64,000 nt of DNA from Theristus sp. LFF4_11. Its lineage: Eukaryota; Nematoda; Chromadorea; Monhysterida; Xyalidae. Positions 43,801-52,739 of the stretch are shown here, piece after piece. The DNA lies in the NCBI GenBank assembly GCA_030248135.1, contig JASANC010001082.1, positions 1 through 64,000 on the forward strand, in the 5' to 3' direction. A program made the translations under genes and the position numbers. The number at the start of each line of letters is the position of its first letter. Within the stretch, counting starts at the first letter, position 1. A model generated the notes under the pieces. It worked only from the letters and a program-made list of their open reading frames with translations. It ran no database searches and was not told the DNA's origin.

Positions 43801-46251
43801 TCCCGCGCGGACATTTCCCGTACCGGACTTTTCCGCGCGGGAAATGTCCGCGTGGGAAATGGCCACGAGGGAAATGTCCGCGCGGAAAATGTCCGCGCGG
43901 GAAAAGTCCGCGCGGGAAATGTCCGCGAGGGAAATGTCCGCGCGGGAAATGTCCGCGAGGGAAAAGTCCGCGCGGGAAATGTCCGCGCGGGAAATGTCCG
44001 CGCGGGAAATGTCCGCGTGGGAAAAGTCCGCGCGGAAAATGTCCGCGCGGGAAATGTCCGCGCGGGAAATGTCCGCGTGGGAAAAGTCCGCGCGGAAAAT
44101 GTCCGCGCGGGAAATGTCCGCCTGGGAAATGTCCGCGTGGGAAATGTCCGCCTGGGAAATGTCCGCGGGAAATGTCCGCGCGGGAAAAGTCCGGGTAGCT
44201 CTGCATGCAGTGCACAATTTGTCATGTTCATAGAAAAAATAATAAAACGTTTTTGTAATAACGCGTTTGTGTAGAACATGAATCGCAGCAAGACAATGGG
44301 ACTGATTTTGTGCAATAAAGAAAATTCTTTTTTCAGGCTCTTGATATCGAGCTTGCAGCGTCGTTTTAGAATAGAACCAGTCAAATGTCGTGGGTAATAT
44401 TTTAGGTGTATTGCATAACAGCAGGGTGAATGGGGTGAGCAGCAGCGCACACACTGCTTGCGTGCACTGTGACTGTGTGTGTGCGCGCATGTACAGTGTG
44501 CATGCGGCATATTGACCAAAAACGCATGCGACAAGCCATTTTGTTTTGTATCGTGTGACTCCCGGCGACGCTTTATGAAGCTGAAATTTTACACGGATAT
44601 ACATTTTTTGCAGATCTTTCAGAATTACTTAGCAACTATACCCCACAAACGTTTCTAAAGTACCGAAAAACGTAAAAAAACCCCAACCTCTGCGGTTTTT
44701 TATGAATACAGAGCATGAAAAAACGTTTTCAACTCATAGTATAAAAACAAAAAATGTGCGTGAACACAAGGGAAATCGATTGGTGTTTGATTTTTGTTAA
44801 TAGCTTTAAGCAGAAGCAAGTTAGAACAGTTTTACTACAAGGGGGTCAAAAAACAGGTTTTTCTGAATTTTGGAGCTTAAAAAAGGATCAAATTAAAAAA
44901 CAAATATAATTTTCGAACTCAGGGCATCAAGGCGGTTCGATTGGTCCTAAATGTGACTGAATTTGAGAACTTTTTTGAAATTGTGCCTAGAGGTGTGGAG
45001 GCCGGGTCGGTCGACTCAAAAAGCCTATCTTAAATTGCATTTGAACGGCTCGAGCGAAACTCTGATGTTTCACACAGCCATGCGACTGCGACAGAAAGAA
45101 TTGTTCAGTTGACTTTTTGTGTTGTGTGTTGCTCTGTCTGTTAATTTGTTTCTTTTGAAAAGTTTTTCTGCGGTTTGAATAAAAACAGTGTTTCAGTTTC
45201 AGTTTTCTGCAGTTTCGTCATGGTTAAGTGGACAGCAGAACAACGGGTCTGGTATGCTATCTGGTGGGAGCAATCTGAAAGTTTTTCTGCAGTGACTCGC
45301 CAGTTGACTAACCCGCCGACATTGACGAACTGAAGACGAACATTCGGCTTGCAGTGCGCGAGATCAATGGCGATGTTGGACTGCGCCAGAAAGTTGTTGC
45401 TCAGTTTTCGTCACCGAATGGACGCGATCATCGAAAACAATGGTGCACACATTGAGCAGTTGACCCGACGGCATTTGGCCGAAGACGACAAGGAAGAAGA
45501 AGCTGATGAAGAAATCCAGCCGCTGCCGGATGAGAACCTTGATGATGATTTGGATGTCTATGAGCAATGATTCGTTGTGAAATTCTTGGTTAAAATCCCG
45601 TTTTTTTGAAAAATTGGGATCTTTTAAAAAACATTGTGCTGTAAAACTGAATCTACTTGACCAAACTGGATGAAAATTTTGTCAGAAAAATGGCATTACA
45701 TGTTTTATCAATGCTGAAAATTTCAGCTCATAATATTGAAACACCAGCCAGTGACAGCAATTTGAAAATGGAACCTTTTTTGTCCCACCCTGTATACAAA
45801 CGAGTTATTCTGCCGCACAGTGATTTGTTTACCAGTGAAAAATCGTCACAAATCGTCTTTGGTTTTTTGCCCCCACCGCAGTGCGCCAGAGGTCCGATTG
45901 GCTGAAAAAATTGCAAAGGTTATTTTCTTGCGTGTACCATAGGTAAAAGCCGAATTTGCTCGCTGAGCACGGGAAACAAAAAAAATTAAATTTTCTGAAA
46001 CATCTGTGCATAATTTCAAAGCGATTCCATTCATTTTAAGACAAAACAAGCAGATTCAAACTAGCTGTATGCCTTTGAACCTCACTGTGTTAAATATCTT
46101 GAATTAATAATTTTAAAAAAAGCTAATTTTTTCAGCGCCCAATCGAAAGCGTCGTCAAATAATGTCAGCATCGCTGACTGACTTGATGGAGAAATGCTGC
46201 TATGAAGGATGTGACGCGCGAGATTTCATAACTTTCTGCACACCATTCTGA
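40726..46251 (+). CDS. Insulin-like peptide precursor (INS-17/INS-18-type), three exons, complete
   Basis: Secreted hormone precursor of the insulin superfamily, a likely ligand of a DAF-2-type receptor. Exons 40726-40881, 41561-41792 and 46136-46251 total 504 nt (167 residues plus stop), with joins in phase 0 and phase 1. Exon 1 has a hydrophobic signal segment (ITFSLLLIVICAFQLGD). Exon 2 has KRQRR then the B-chain (IRLCPPGGQRFSMAYHLTC) and KKRRKR. Exon 3 has RKRR then the A-chain KCCYEGCDARDFITFCTPF, with the CC-x3-C-x8-C pattern. All six Cys of an insulin fold are present. Basic sites would leave a connecting piece of about five residues. The CPPGG B-chain and the CxPF end are, from memory, typical of nematode INS-17/18-type peptides. 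Intron 2 (4.3 kb) contains a nested transposon and intron 1 a MITE that reaches the acceptor. Confidence 0.85.
41261..41558. mobile_element. CCAAT-rich foldback MITE (about 298 bp) in insulin-like intron 1
   Basis: The left arm, CATCTGGAAAATATATGCAA followed by CATGACGTA and repeated GACCAACCAATCAGCGCTGA, is inverted on the right (...TTGCATATATTTTCTAGATG). Each arm carries two or three ACCAATCAGCGCTGA units around the centre GAGATATACCAGTCTATCTC. The right end finishes at about 41558, two bases before the exon-2 boundary. Confidence 0.75.
41561..41792 (+). CDS. Insulin-like exon 2: propeptide and B-chain
   Basis: The acceptor is TACTGCAG and the donor CACG|GTATTG, phase 1. A polar propeptide (NNNQGQQWVYSAHNYYDGG) ends in KRQRR, a furin-like site, then the B-chain GQIRLCPPGGQRFSMAYHLT with Cys, then EM and KKRRKR. 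The Cys pair is spaced C-x14-C rather than C-x11-C as in vertebrate insulin, as remembered for the nematode CPPGG group. Confidence 0.85.
43218..43683. mobile_element. Poly-C palindromic MITE, copy 2 (nested)
   Basis: CCGTATTACCCCC / GGGGGTAATACGG ends with TA at 43216-43217 and 43684-43685. The core TTTGAAACACATACCCAGCG is shared with the copies at 11126 and 61440. This is the innermost of three nested insertions. Confidence 0.85.
43748..44195. repeat. 15-bp minisatellite GGACATTTCCCGCGC, about 30 units, with an inversion
   Basis: Units are in CATTTCCCGCGCGGA orientation from 43748 to about 43835 and inverted (GCGCGGGAAATGTCC) from there to 44195. Because 15 is a multiple of three and no unit frame has a stop, several frames on both strands stay open, giving pentapeptide repeats (ARTFP, AREMS, GNVRA, RGHFP). 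I regard these as by-products, not genes. Confidence 0.9.
45220..45570 (+). pseudogene. Broken mariner-type transposase (HTH start and C-terminal tail)
   Basis: ATG at 45220 starts MVKWTAEQRVWYAIWWEQSE and stops after about 37 codons. A second frame, 45349-45570, encodes RHRMDAIIENNGAHIEQLTR followed by an acidic tail ending DDDLDVYEQ. The ENNGAHIEQL segment is typical of the C-terminus of Tc1/mariner-type transposases. The catalytic core between is deleted. Confidence 0.65.
46136..46251 (+). CDS. Insulin-like exon 3: A-chain
   Basis: The acceptor TTTTTTCAG at 46135 and two exon bases complete Ala. NRKRR is a processing site, followed by QIMSASLTDLME and the A-chain KCCYEGCDARDFITFCTPF ending at TGA 46249-46251. 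The CC-x3-C-x8-C spacing is the insulin A-chain signature. Confidence 0.88.
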
Positions 46252-46510
46252 TTTTAGATGGTCTGGGCATTGTTTGCGTCTTATCGGTTTCTTGTCAACA
46301 TTTTGAGAATATCGAATGCGTACCAGTACTGAACGTTAATTTAAAAACCAACAACAAAAAAGTTGTATGTCCTTTTGTGATCGATGTGCAAAGTGGGCTT
46401 CACGATGTTTTCACATTGAAATGACAGTGTGCATTTACATAAACTTGATTGATTTGTTCCTTTTGTTTGCAATAAAATAAATTCATGCTGTGTAAAAGTG
46501 AAAGCGCCAT

Positions 46511-46748
46511 TCATTCATGCGTTTCAGCAATGGCCGCAACAAAATCGTTGAACGTATAGTTTCGTTGCGTTGGCTTGTCATCGTGTTGAACACCTGAATT
46601 GAAAATCTGAAAGCACGGCTTAAAGTCGCTGAGTATGTGAATTCGGCGCCTAAAAATTCTTATGGATATTTTAAACAAAATCAGTTTTTTTACCTCATCA
46701 TGAAATTTTTTCGGAAATACGTATAATGAGCGATTAATGGACCTGCTG
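46511..46748 (-). CDS. Two possible C-terminal exons of an unrecognised minus-strand gene
   Basis: Exon 46748-46694 (acceptor CTCTGCAG, donor GAG|GTAAAA) encodes SRSINRSLYVFPKKFHDE. Exon 46606-46511 (acceptor GCTTTCAG) encodes IFNSGVQHDDKPTQRNYTFN and DFVAAIAETHE before TGA. They join in phase 0 and read coherently. No family was recognised, and upstream exons between 46.75 and 48.3 kb were not found. The gene would be convergent with the insulin-like gene, with about 260 bp between stop codons. Confidence 0.4.
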
Positions 46749-46749
46749 C

Positions 46750-48380
46750 TGCAGAGATATTACATGTACTTTCAGCTTGATGATATAAGAATGACTGTCT
46801 AAGTCTCCCCATTACGAGCTCCTGCGTTTCATGAAACAAATTGCAGTGAAATGATTGATGTGGTCATTGTGATAGCCACTGGCGATTTTTGTCGCTGCGG
46901 CATACATACATGCGCACAAATCGATTGAACACGTGAATGTATGTACATATATGTCTGTCTTTAGTTTACATACAATGTATATCTCCTTTTTTGCGAAAGA
47001 TCTTCTTTCTTGCACATACGCTGAAAACAAAACGGCAACATGCGTCTAATTTAGGTCATGCACGCGTCTGAACAGCTGTGACGCTTAACAAACGGAATAT
47101 ATAATAATATCAAACGCCATTGATTGTTCCCCTTTAAAACTCTGTACTCCATGTTTCACAATGCACATGATAAAAATCGCTCACACGTTTCTACGCATTA
47201 CATATACAAAGTATACAACCATACACTTCACACACTGAGAGACAGACAATTCAAGTTTTTGAAATTAGTGTTTCTGAGTCGCACAACCACAGATGTAATA
47301 AATAGTGATGACATTTACACGTAGGATTGACCGTAATTTTTCAAAGGGTATCCATATTTTAATAATTCTTTAAAAAACGCCGCGCAATGTTGTTGTCTGA
47401 TTTGTAGAGAGGAAACTCAACCGTTCTAAATAATTGTTACACGGTTTTGGCATCTCAAGAAAAAAAGGCGGAAAATTCGCAAATCACAATTTTCCTGTTC
47501 ACCAAAAAAACTTAAAATCACTTTTTATACTTGGTGTTCACTTTGGGTAACTGTGACGTCCAGTGTTTAGGGCACTACCATGTGTCATTTTTTTTGATGG
47601 TGACTAATAAACGTTTTTTTTTCAAGTTAAATTACTGCACATAATTGTAGAAGAACAACTCCGTTCCGATTTCCGAATGCAAAATTTTTTATATTGATTC
47701 AAGACCATTCTTGTTTTTACATGGTCGTGCTAGCCCCATGCCCCTACATGTATATTGCATGAGTAGTGTAATGTCAGAAATCTCTAAACGGTGAATCAAA
47801 AAATAAATCCAGCGTTTTGGGACCATTTCAGCGCAATACCCGTTTAATTCTCCCTTGTTTTACAAAAAAGTGCACAAACAGGCAACGGCGTAACGTAATA
47901 CTAGTTTGTGCGTACAAATTGTAAACGGCTTGTTTTAAAACATGCGTAATCAAAGTGTCAAACGTACCTGTACCTGCAATCTCAGTTCGTTAGAATGCCG
48001 CTGAAATACATGTTGTATTCCTTTTCAACATCTGTCGCACGTGTCGACATCGTTAAACATGCGTGTTTTATCAGAACATTTGATTTCAGTTCATGGTTCA
48101 TGTTTTAATCATTTTTCTCGTCACGTCAATTATTGTGTGACCGCATTGCATTTATGACCTGCCATCTATGGCGGTTTGTTCGTGCGACGTTTATCAACTA
48201 CGTTTTTGTTAATAATCCGTGCAAGACTGAATTTCATTTTTTGGTGTAAAATGAACATTTTTTGCGTTTTTTTGTTTTTCGTGCGTCAACAAAATGCAAT
48301 ATGATTTATCACTTGTAGGACACAGAGTCAAAGGAATAGCAAGCGAACGGGGCAAGTATTAAACCTTATTTCGGAGGTAA
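46750..48380. other. AT-rich intergenic region upstream of the first TSP1 gene
   Basis: It has no repeats shared with the rest of the window and no convincing exon. A stretch with ACATACA and ATGTATGTACATATATGT motifs (46900-46985) is a weak palindrome. The promoter of the TSP1 gene probably lies near 48.3 kb. Confidence 0.4.
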
Positions 48381-48383
48381 AGA

Positions 48384-48441
48384 ATGCGGCAACGCTGGTT
48401 CGTTGCACTCGTCGGCTTGACATGGATTTTGTCAGCTGCAG
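48384..48441 (+). CDS. Signal-peptide exon of TSP1 paralogue A
   Basis: ATG 48384 starts a basic n-region (MRQR) and a hydrophobic core (WFVALVGLTWILSAA), ending at GCAG|GTTTGT in phase 1. It can join the main exon directly through the acceptor CTTGCAG (48634), completing an Ala codon. Alternatively it joins via the 48551-48584 exon and a weak acceptor near 48626. Confidence 0.65.
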
Positions 48442-51400
48442 GTTTGTTATCAATTTTCTGATTCTGATCAATTCATTAGGATCTACGAGTACGATTATAT
48501 TCTTTAAACTAAGCGAAATTTTGACATTGCGATTATTTTGATATTTTTAGTGAACGAATTTGTGGCCGTCGCAACAGAAAGCAAGTAAAATGAAATTCAA
48601 AAAAGATTAAAACAATCACAGCAAAGCCTTGCAGCTCAACAGCACTTTCTGGTGAAGTCGTTCGACGGCAAAGCAATCACAGTGCCACCAGCGTCCATAT
48701 GGGAAGAACAACTGCAGATCATGGAGGCCGAGAGAGGCCATGCGAGCCCATGGACAAACAGCGAGGGCATCGCAACGACAAAGTCCGGACCAACCGATGA
48801 CATCCGTCCCCAAGCAGCAACACAGTTTCCGTCCAGTAAATTGTGGCCGCACCCTGAGAAGTTCTTTGTGAACGGAAGCGCCGATTCCACAAAAATTACA
48901 TCACCAACACCTATTGCAACCCCCGAACGGCGGTCGATGGGTGACCGAAAATTGACGACCACCTCACTACCACCGCCGAGGCGAGTAACATCTGGTCCGC
49001 ACGAAACTACGCACCGTTGGCGGACAAGCAGAGCAACGGTGACTGTCAGAGCCACTCAGCAGCCACGAACAACAAGAAGACGGCGACCACTCCGTTTTCG
49101 CACGCGATCCACAATGGAACCAGCAGCAACGACGACGATGACTATAATCGATACCACACCGCGACGTCTATCTGCGCAACAGCAGTCATTTAGGCCAACA
49201 AATTTGCCCAGATCACACGAAAGAGTCTCACCGTCTGCAATCCGACGGCCAGAAAAAGGGGGCCCTCCATCTTTCGCCCCTCCAGATAGCGTAGTTGATA
49301 TTCGACGACGCCGTGAGCCATTCTTCGGTCAAGTGAACGATTTTCTTCACGTGCAAAACCTTCCACAGCACGCAGAACGTGTGGTTCTCATTGATCACTC
49401 ACAAGAAAATTTACTAGAAAAAATGTACAGTGAAATTGGAGCCGCCGTGAAATCCCATCCGTCTGAAAAGCGTCAATTCCCAGTACACGAACTTGTCGAC
49501 AGCAGAAGGCCAAACAATGGCCAGCTGACTGCAAAGAAGGACGCAACGACAGTGGCTACAACCGAAAGTCGCGCAACACGTAAACACGGACCGCGTTCAC
49601 ATGAAGTTAACGCATCGCCTATCCATGAACAGCCAGTGGTCTTACATGAGGCACAGAGATCACGTTCCGTGCCGCAGTCTGAGTATCATCGTTTAATGCC
49701 TCAGTACAACGTGCGTTATTTAAGAAAAAGCGTACCCCTGCCAACGGATCGCCTTCAACCACCAAGGCCGCACTTGTGGCGTCGTCGAATCTCGGGCGCT
49801 GCAGAAAACCAACAACAGCAGCAGGAACTTGAGCAACCAGCAAGTGAAACAACTACACCAACTGTTGCAACGTCTGCTTCATTTGCTTCAACGTCCAACG
49901 GATTGTCGCCACAGCCGTTATCATTCACGCGCCGTATAACGCAACGATATGCATTTGCAAACAATCACCCAATAGTTATTCAACGCATTACACGACCACC
50001 GCCTGGTGTGGTGAATCGTCAAGTGCGTTTTGGTGGCACTGCTCCAACTCAAACTAATGGACAAGGAAAGTTTCCAACTGTACCAAAATCACAATTGGAT
50101 ATTGAGCAGTCAGAGCAACGACTGCAACCCCGAGCTCTTGAGACGCAACCGCTGGACCACCGTGAGTTGAGTGCCGCTGTAAAATAACGTTTTGTTAATT
50201 ATCAATTTAATTTGAGCAACGGCTTTTAAAACAATAGTACCTGTTAGTGCTTGAAAAGAACTTAATCTTATTAAAATTAACATTAATACTTATTTTAATT
50301 CAGTTGTGGTATTCTACAGTATACAAGGCACATAAAAGCGTTATCCATTCTCCAGCATTTGTCGCGCAATGGACCAGCTGGTCAGCATGGTCAATCTGTG
50401 GACAACAGGGTGTGCAGTTGCGCGTTCGCGGCTGCATGGCGGTGGGACAGTCAAATTGCGATGGCGTGAAACAACAAAACCGAGCGTGTCAACCGGGAGA
50501 ACCGTTGCAAGACGAAATTGCAATTGAATTTCCAGGTGCATTGCAAACAACAACGCCTGCCGTTCGAACCACATCTTACGACTACGACTACAATGATCCC
50601 TATCATGAAGACCGAGTGATTGCGTGGAACCAACTGCATCCGAACCGACCAAATCCGTTCATTTACCGGCGTAATATGTTACGACCGATTGTGCCAAGAG
50701 TTCAATTCGTTCGGGCTGAGGTTCCGTCTTATGTTTATTGTGTTGCTTTGATATCATGTGCTAATATAATATTAATTTAATATAATTCAATATAATTTAT
50801 ATAATTAAATCATTGTTTGCTTTATAAACCGTCAGATATTCTAACGAACCGCCAGCGAGAAATTTTTTTAGACGTTACCCCCACCAACAACAACGACGAC
50901 GACAACAACGACGACAACAACGAACTATTGGGCGACATGGGCGCCGCCTCGCGAAGAGGTCATTAGACACATGGCGCGTCTTTACCCGAACGCTTATGAA
51001 ACTCAGGAGAGACATCGACAACGTTTCCAGCAACCCGCTCAAGGATATTGGCCAGTTGACTATCGGTATTTTCAAGGGTAACAATCTAGTTTCAAATGGA
51101 CAACCGCGTGATGGTATATTTATTGTGATCATATGCCAATGCCTGCTCGTTTCATTTGCTACTAACACACACACACACATTTTGACTAACAAACGGTGTT
51201 CATAACAGGTATACCGAAAATCAGGTAGCTGTAAATTTGCGCAGTTTTGTTTGATCTGCTTATTCATTGTGGTCTGTGTGCTTGTCTTCCTTCATGCTGC
51301 AACCGCTTCAAGCGGTTTAAATTTTTTACCTTAATAGACTGCAAGAACGCAAGATGAAGAAGCAACCACTGAATCAACTTGCATGATTAGGGCACGACAC

Positions 51401-51628
51401 TTTTATTTTGCTTATCCAAATATTAGCTTGGTTGATGCGTTGATGCGCATCTATTGGATCTATCATTATCAGGTTGGCAGTAGGAGAACTGGTACTCGGA
51501 GAACTGGTAACCGGAGAACTGGTACCCGGAGAACTGGTCACCCGGAGAACTGGTACCCTCTGATTTGCGCGTGCGGAGAACTGGTCACCGGAGAATTGGT
51601 ACCCACCTCCAAGAACTATTTATCCTAG
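48384..51628 (+). CDS. Secreted mucin-like protein with one TSP1 domain (paralogue A)
   Basis: Probable extracellular or cuticle-matrix protein. Exon 1 (48384-48441) encodes a signal peptide (MRQRWFVALVGLTWILSAA). A 34-nt exon (48551-48584) may follow. The main exon, starting at about 48622-48635 and ending at 50161, is a Thr/Pro/Arg/Gln-rich disordered region of about 500 residues. Exon 50356-50720 carries a TSP1 domain (WTSWSAWSICG...VRGCM...RAC; WxxW is a C-mannosylation motif) and AWNQLHPNRPNPFIYRRNM. Exon 50872-51077 encodes poly-Thr and then NYWATWAPPREEVIRH and RHRQRF. A 16-nt microexon (51209-51224) and a final exon (51338-51628) follow. Joins agree in phase (1, 0, 2, 0). The domain order matches paralogue B at 56.8-62.1 kb. 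No named family was recognised. Confidence 0.75.
50356..50720 (+). CDS. TSP1-domain exon of paralogue A
   Basis: The acceptor TCTCCAG is met in phase 1 from CACC|GTGAGT at 50161. It encodes QWTSWSAWSICGQQG, VQLRVRGCMAVG and CDGVKQQNRAC. This is a four-Cys, compact TSP1 repeat. Then come TTSYDYDYNDPYHEDRVIAW and NQLHPNRPNPFIYRRNM. The donor GCTGAG|GTTCCG is in phase 0. Confidence 0.8.
50872..51077 (+). CDS. Poly-Thr/YWATW exon of paralogue A
   Basis: The acceptor TTTTTTAG precedes TLPPP, 11 Thr, NYWATWAPPREEVIRHMARL, YPNAYETQERHRQRFQQPAQ and GYWPVDYRYFQ. The equivalent exon in paralogue B reads TYAPPP...SYWATW...YRDRF...IDYASL. Confidence 0.75.
51338..51628 (+). CDS. Last exon of paralogue A with 15-bp in-frame repeat
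   Basis: The acceptor TTAATAG is met in phase 0 from the microexon. It encodes TARTQDEEATTEST, then RIYWIYHYQVGS and four RRTG(T/N) pentapeptide repeats before a stop at 51628. The repeat is the 15-bp unit GGAGAACTGGTACCC. Whether the repeat is translated, or a donor at CAG|GTTGGC (about 51472) is used, is unknown. Confidence 0.5.
   Translation, partial: TARTQDEEATTESTCMIRARHFYFAYPNISLVDALMRIYWIYHYQVGSRRTGTRRTGNRRTGTRRTGHPENWYPLICACGELVTGELVPTSKNYLS
51484..51605 (+). repeat. 15-bp tandem repeat GGAGAACTGGTACCC
   Basis: About seven units, the first three in exact 15-bp register, the later ones with a one-base slip or a short interruption. It lies at the 3' end of paralogue A. Confidence 0.85.
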
Positions 51629-51633
51629 ATTTA

Positions 51634-52674
51634 ATTATCTAAAAATGCGGGAGACGCATATAAAAGGAGGAATATGGCCTTGTGTAAACAGTGAAAGACT
51701 TGGCTCGACAACGCTTTTCAAGTCTCTGATGTGGTACACACGGATACAAGTACATAAGAGTCATATTTTTGCGCCGCGTTTGTTGCTTAAAAGCTTGCTG
51801 AAAAACGTAAAAACTTTGAAGTTATCTAGATATTTTTCAATTGGCTTCTTCAGTTTAGTCTAAAATCACATCATGTGCGAAATTCTGTACAGCATGGCCG
51901 AATAAATGAGGCAGTCCATCCAGGCGGGATTAGTCGCTGACTAGGAGTTGTCTTTTTCAAAAATGCCAACATAATTTCCAATCATGTGTGCAAGGGAGAA
52001 AGAATGAACAGAATAATACGGATAATCCATTAGTTTAAAAAAAACGCATCAAATTTGGCATACAATTTGGTTTCTGAACTTCTTTTTCTTTCATTCAAAA
52101 TTCGCGCGCTCCTTGCACCCTGAAAAAAGCTGCCATGTTTAATCGGCTATACTGTAAATTCTGTGCAAAAAAAAACAGAAACATCAGAGATTGCAAAACA
52201 TTGCTGCATGTAGCTTTATCGTTGTTGCTAACGTACGCACCGCTGTGCATACAGCAGCACCAGTGCAAAAAGTGTTGTCTTCCGTTGATTTTCACCCTTT
52301 TTACCAAACTCTTGTGACAGGATAAACCGGTGAGTCATTGCCACAGAAGGAGACCTTGCGTTCCCAATGCCTCTGCGATACACTTTGTGCAAACCAGTGT
52401 CAGCGATCTAAAGTCTGATCGTTATTTTAGTGGTTTTAGAGGTCGCTAAAAGCTAGAAAAAAGCAAATGTGAAAGTTTAATTTGTCTACAATGTACGAGG
52501 GTTGCCACTTGCAACCGAACTAAAGAATAAACGGCGCAAAAATATGACTCTTATGTACTTGTATCCGTGTGTACCACATCAGAGACTTGAAAAGCGTTGT
52601 CGAGCCAAGTCTTTCACTGCTTACACAAGGCCATATTCCTTCTTTTATATGCGTCTCCCGCATTTTTAGATAAT
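51634..52674. mobile_element. Terminal-inverted-repeat element, about 1.04 kb
   Basis: ATTATCTAAAAATGCGGGAG at the left is inverted at the right (CTCCCGCATTTTTAGATAAT). The arms stay similar for about 140 bp (TTGTGTAAACAGTGAAAGAC, CAGAGACTTGAAAAGCG). The core (about 51890-52135) resembles 62985-63235. No transposase is present. Confidence 0.75.
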
Positions 52675-52739
52675 ATTCTGACTTTTACATAAGCCCCAAA
52701 GGTCGGACCAAAATCACAATACGTTGGTCACACATTCTT

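Larger units (their letters stand above)
42255..45029. mobile_element. Foldback element, 2,775 bp, about 640-bp inverted arms, TTAA target duplication
   Basis: The arms 42255-42893 and 44385-45029 are inverted copies starting GATAGGCTTTTT. TTAA sits at both sides (42251-42254, 45030-45033). The sister mariner copy at 12785 has an uninterrupted CACACTTTAATTGCATTTG at this place. TTAA duplication suggests a piggyBac-like group. Both arms carry the frame ASPGVTRYKTKWLVACVFGQ, and the right arm carries it in a longer frame. The centre holds a poly-C MITE and a 15-bp array. Confidence 0.8.
41922..45792 (+). mobile_element. Mariner/Tc1-superfamily derivative, copy 4, carrying a nested foldback insertion (insulin-like intron 2)
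   Basis: The ends are CAGGGTGGGCC and its inverse (GTCCCACCCTG), flanked by TA at 41920-41921 and 45793-45794. The same terminal sequence as the 12785 element continues inward for over 100 bp. Removing the nested 42255-45029 insert leaves about 1.1 kb. It retains an HTH start (45220) and a C-terminal transposase piece but not a complete catalytic domain. Confidence 0.85.

Noticed and set aside
43545..44604. Open frames of 140-329 codons over the 15-bp array
   Set aside because: They stay open because the unit is 15 bp without stops in most frames on both strands. The pentapeptide repeats resemble no protein.
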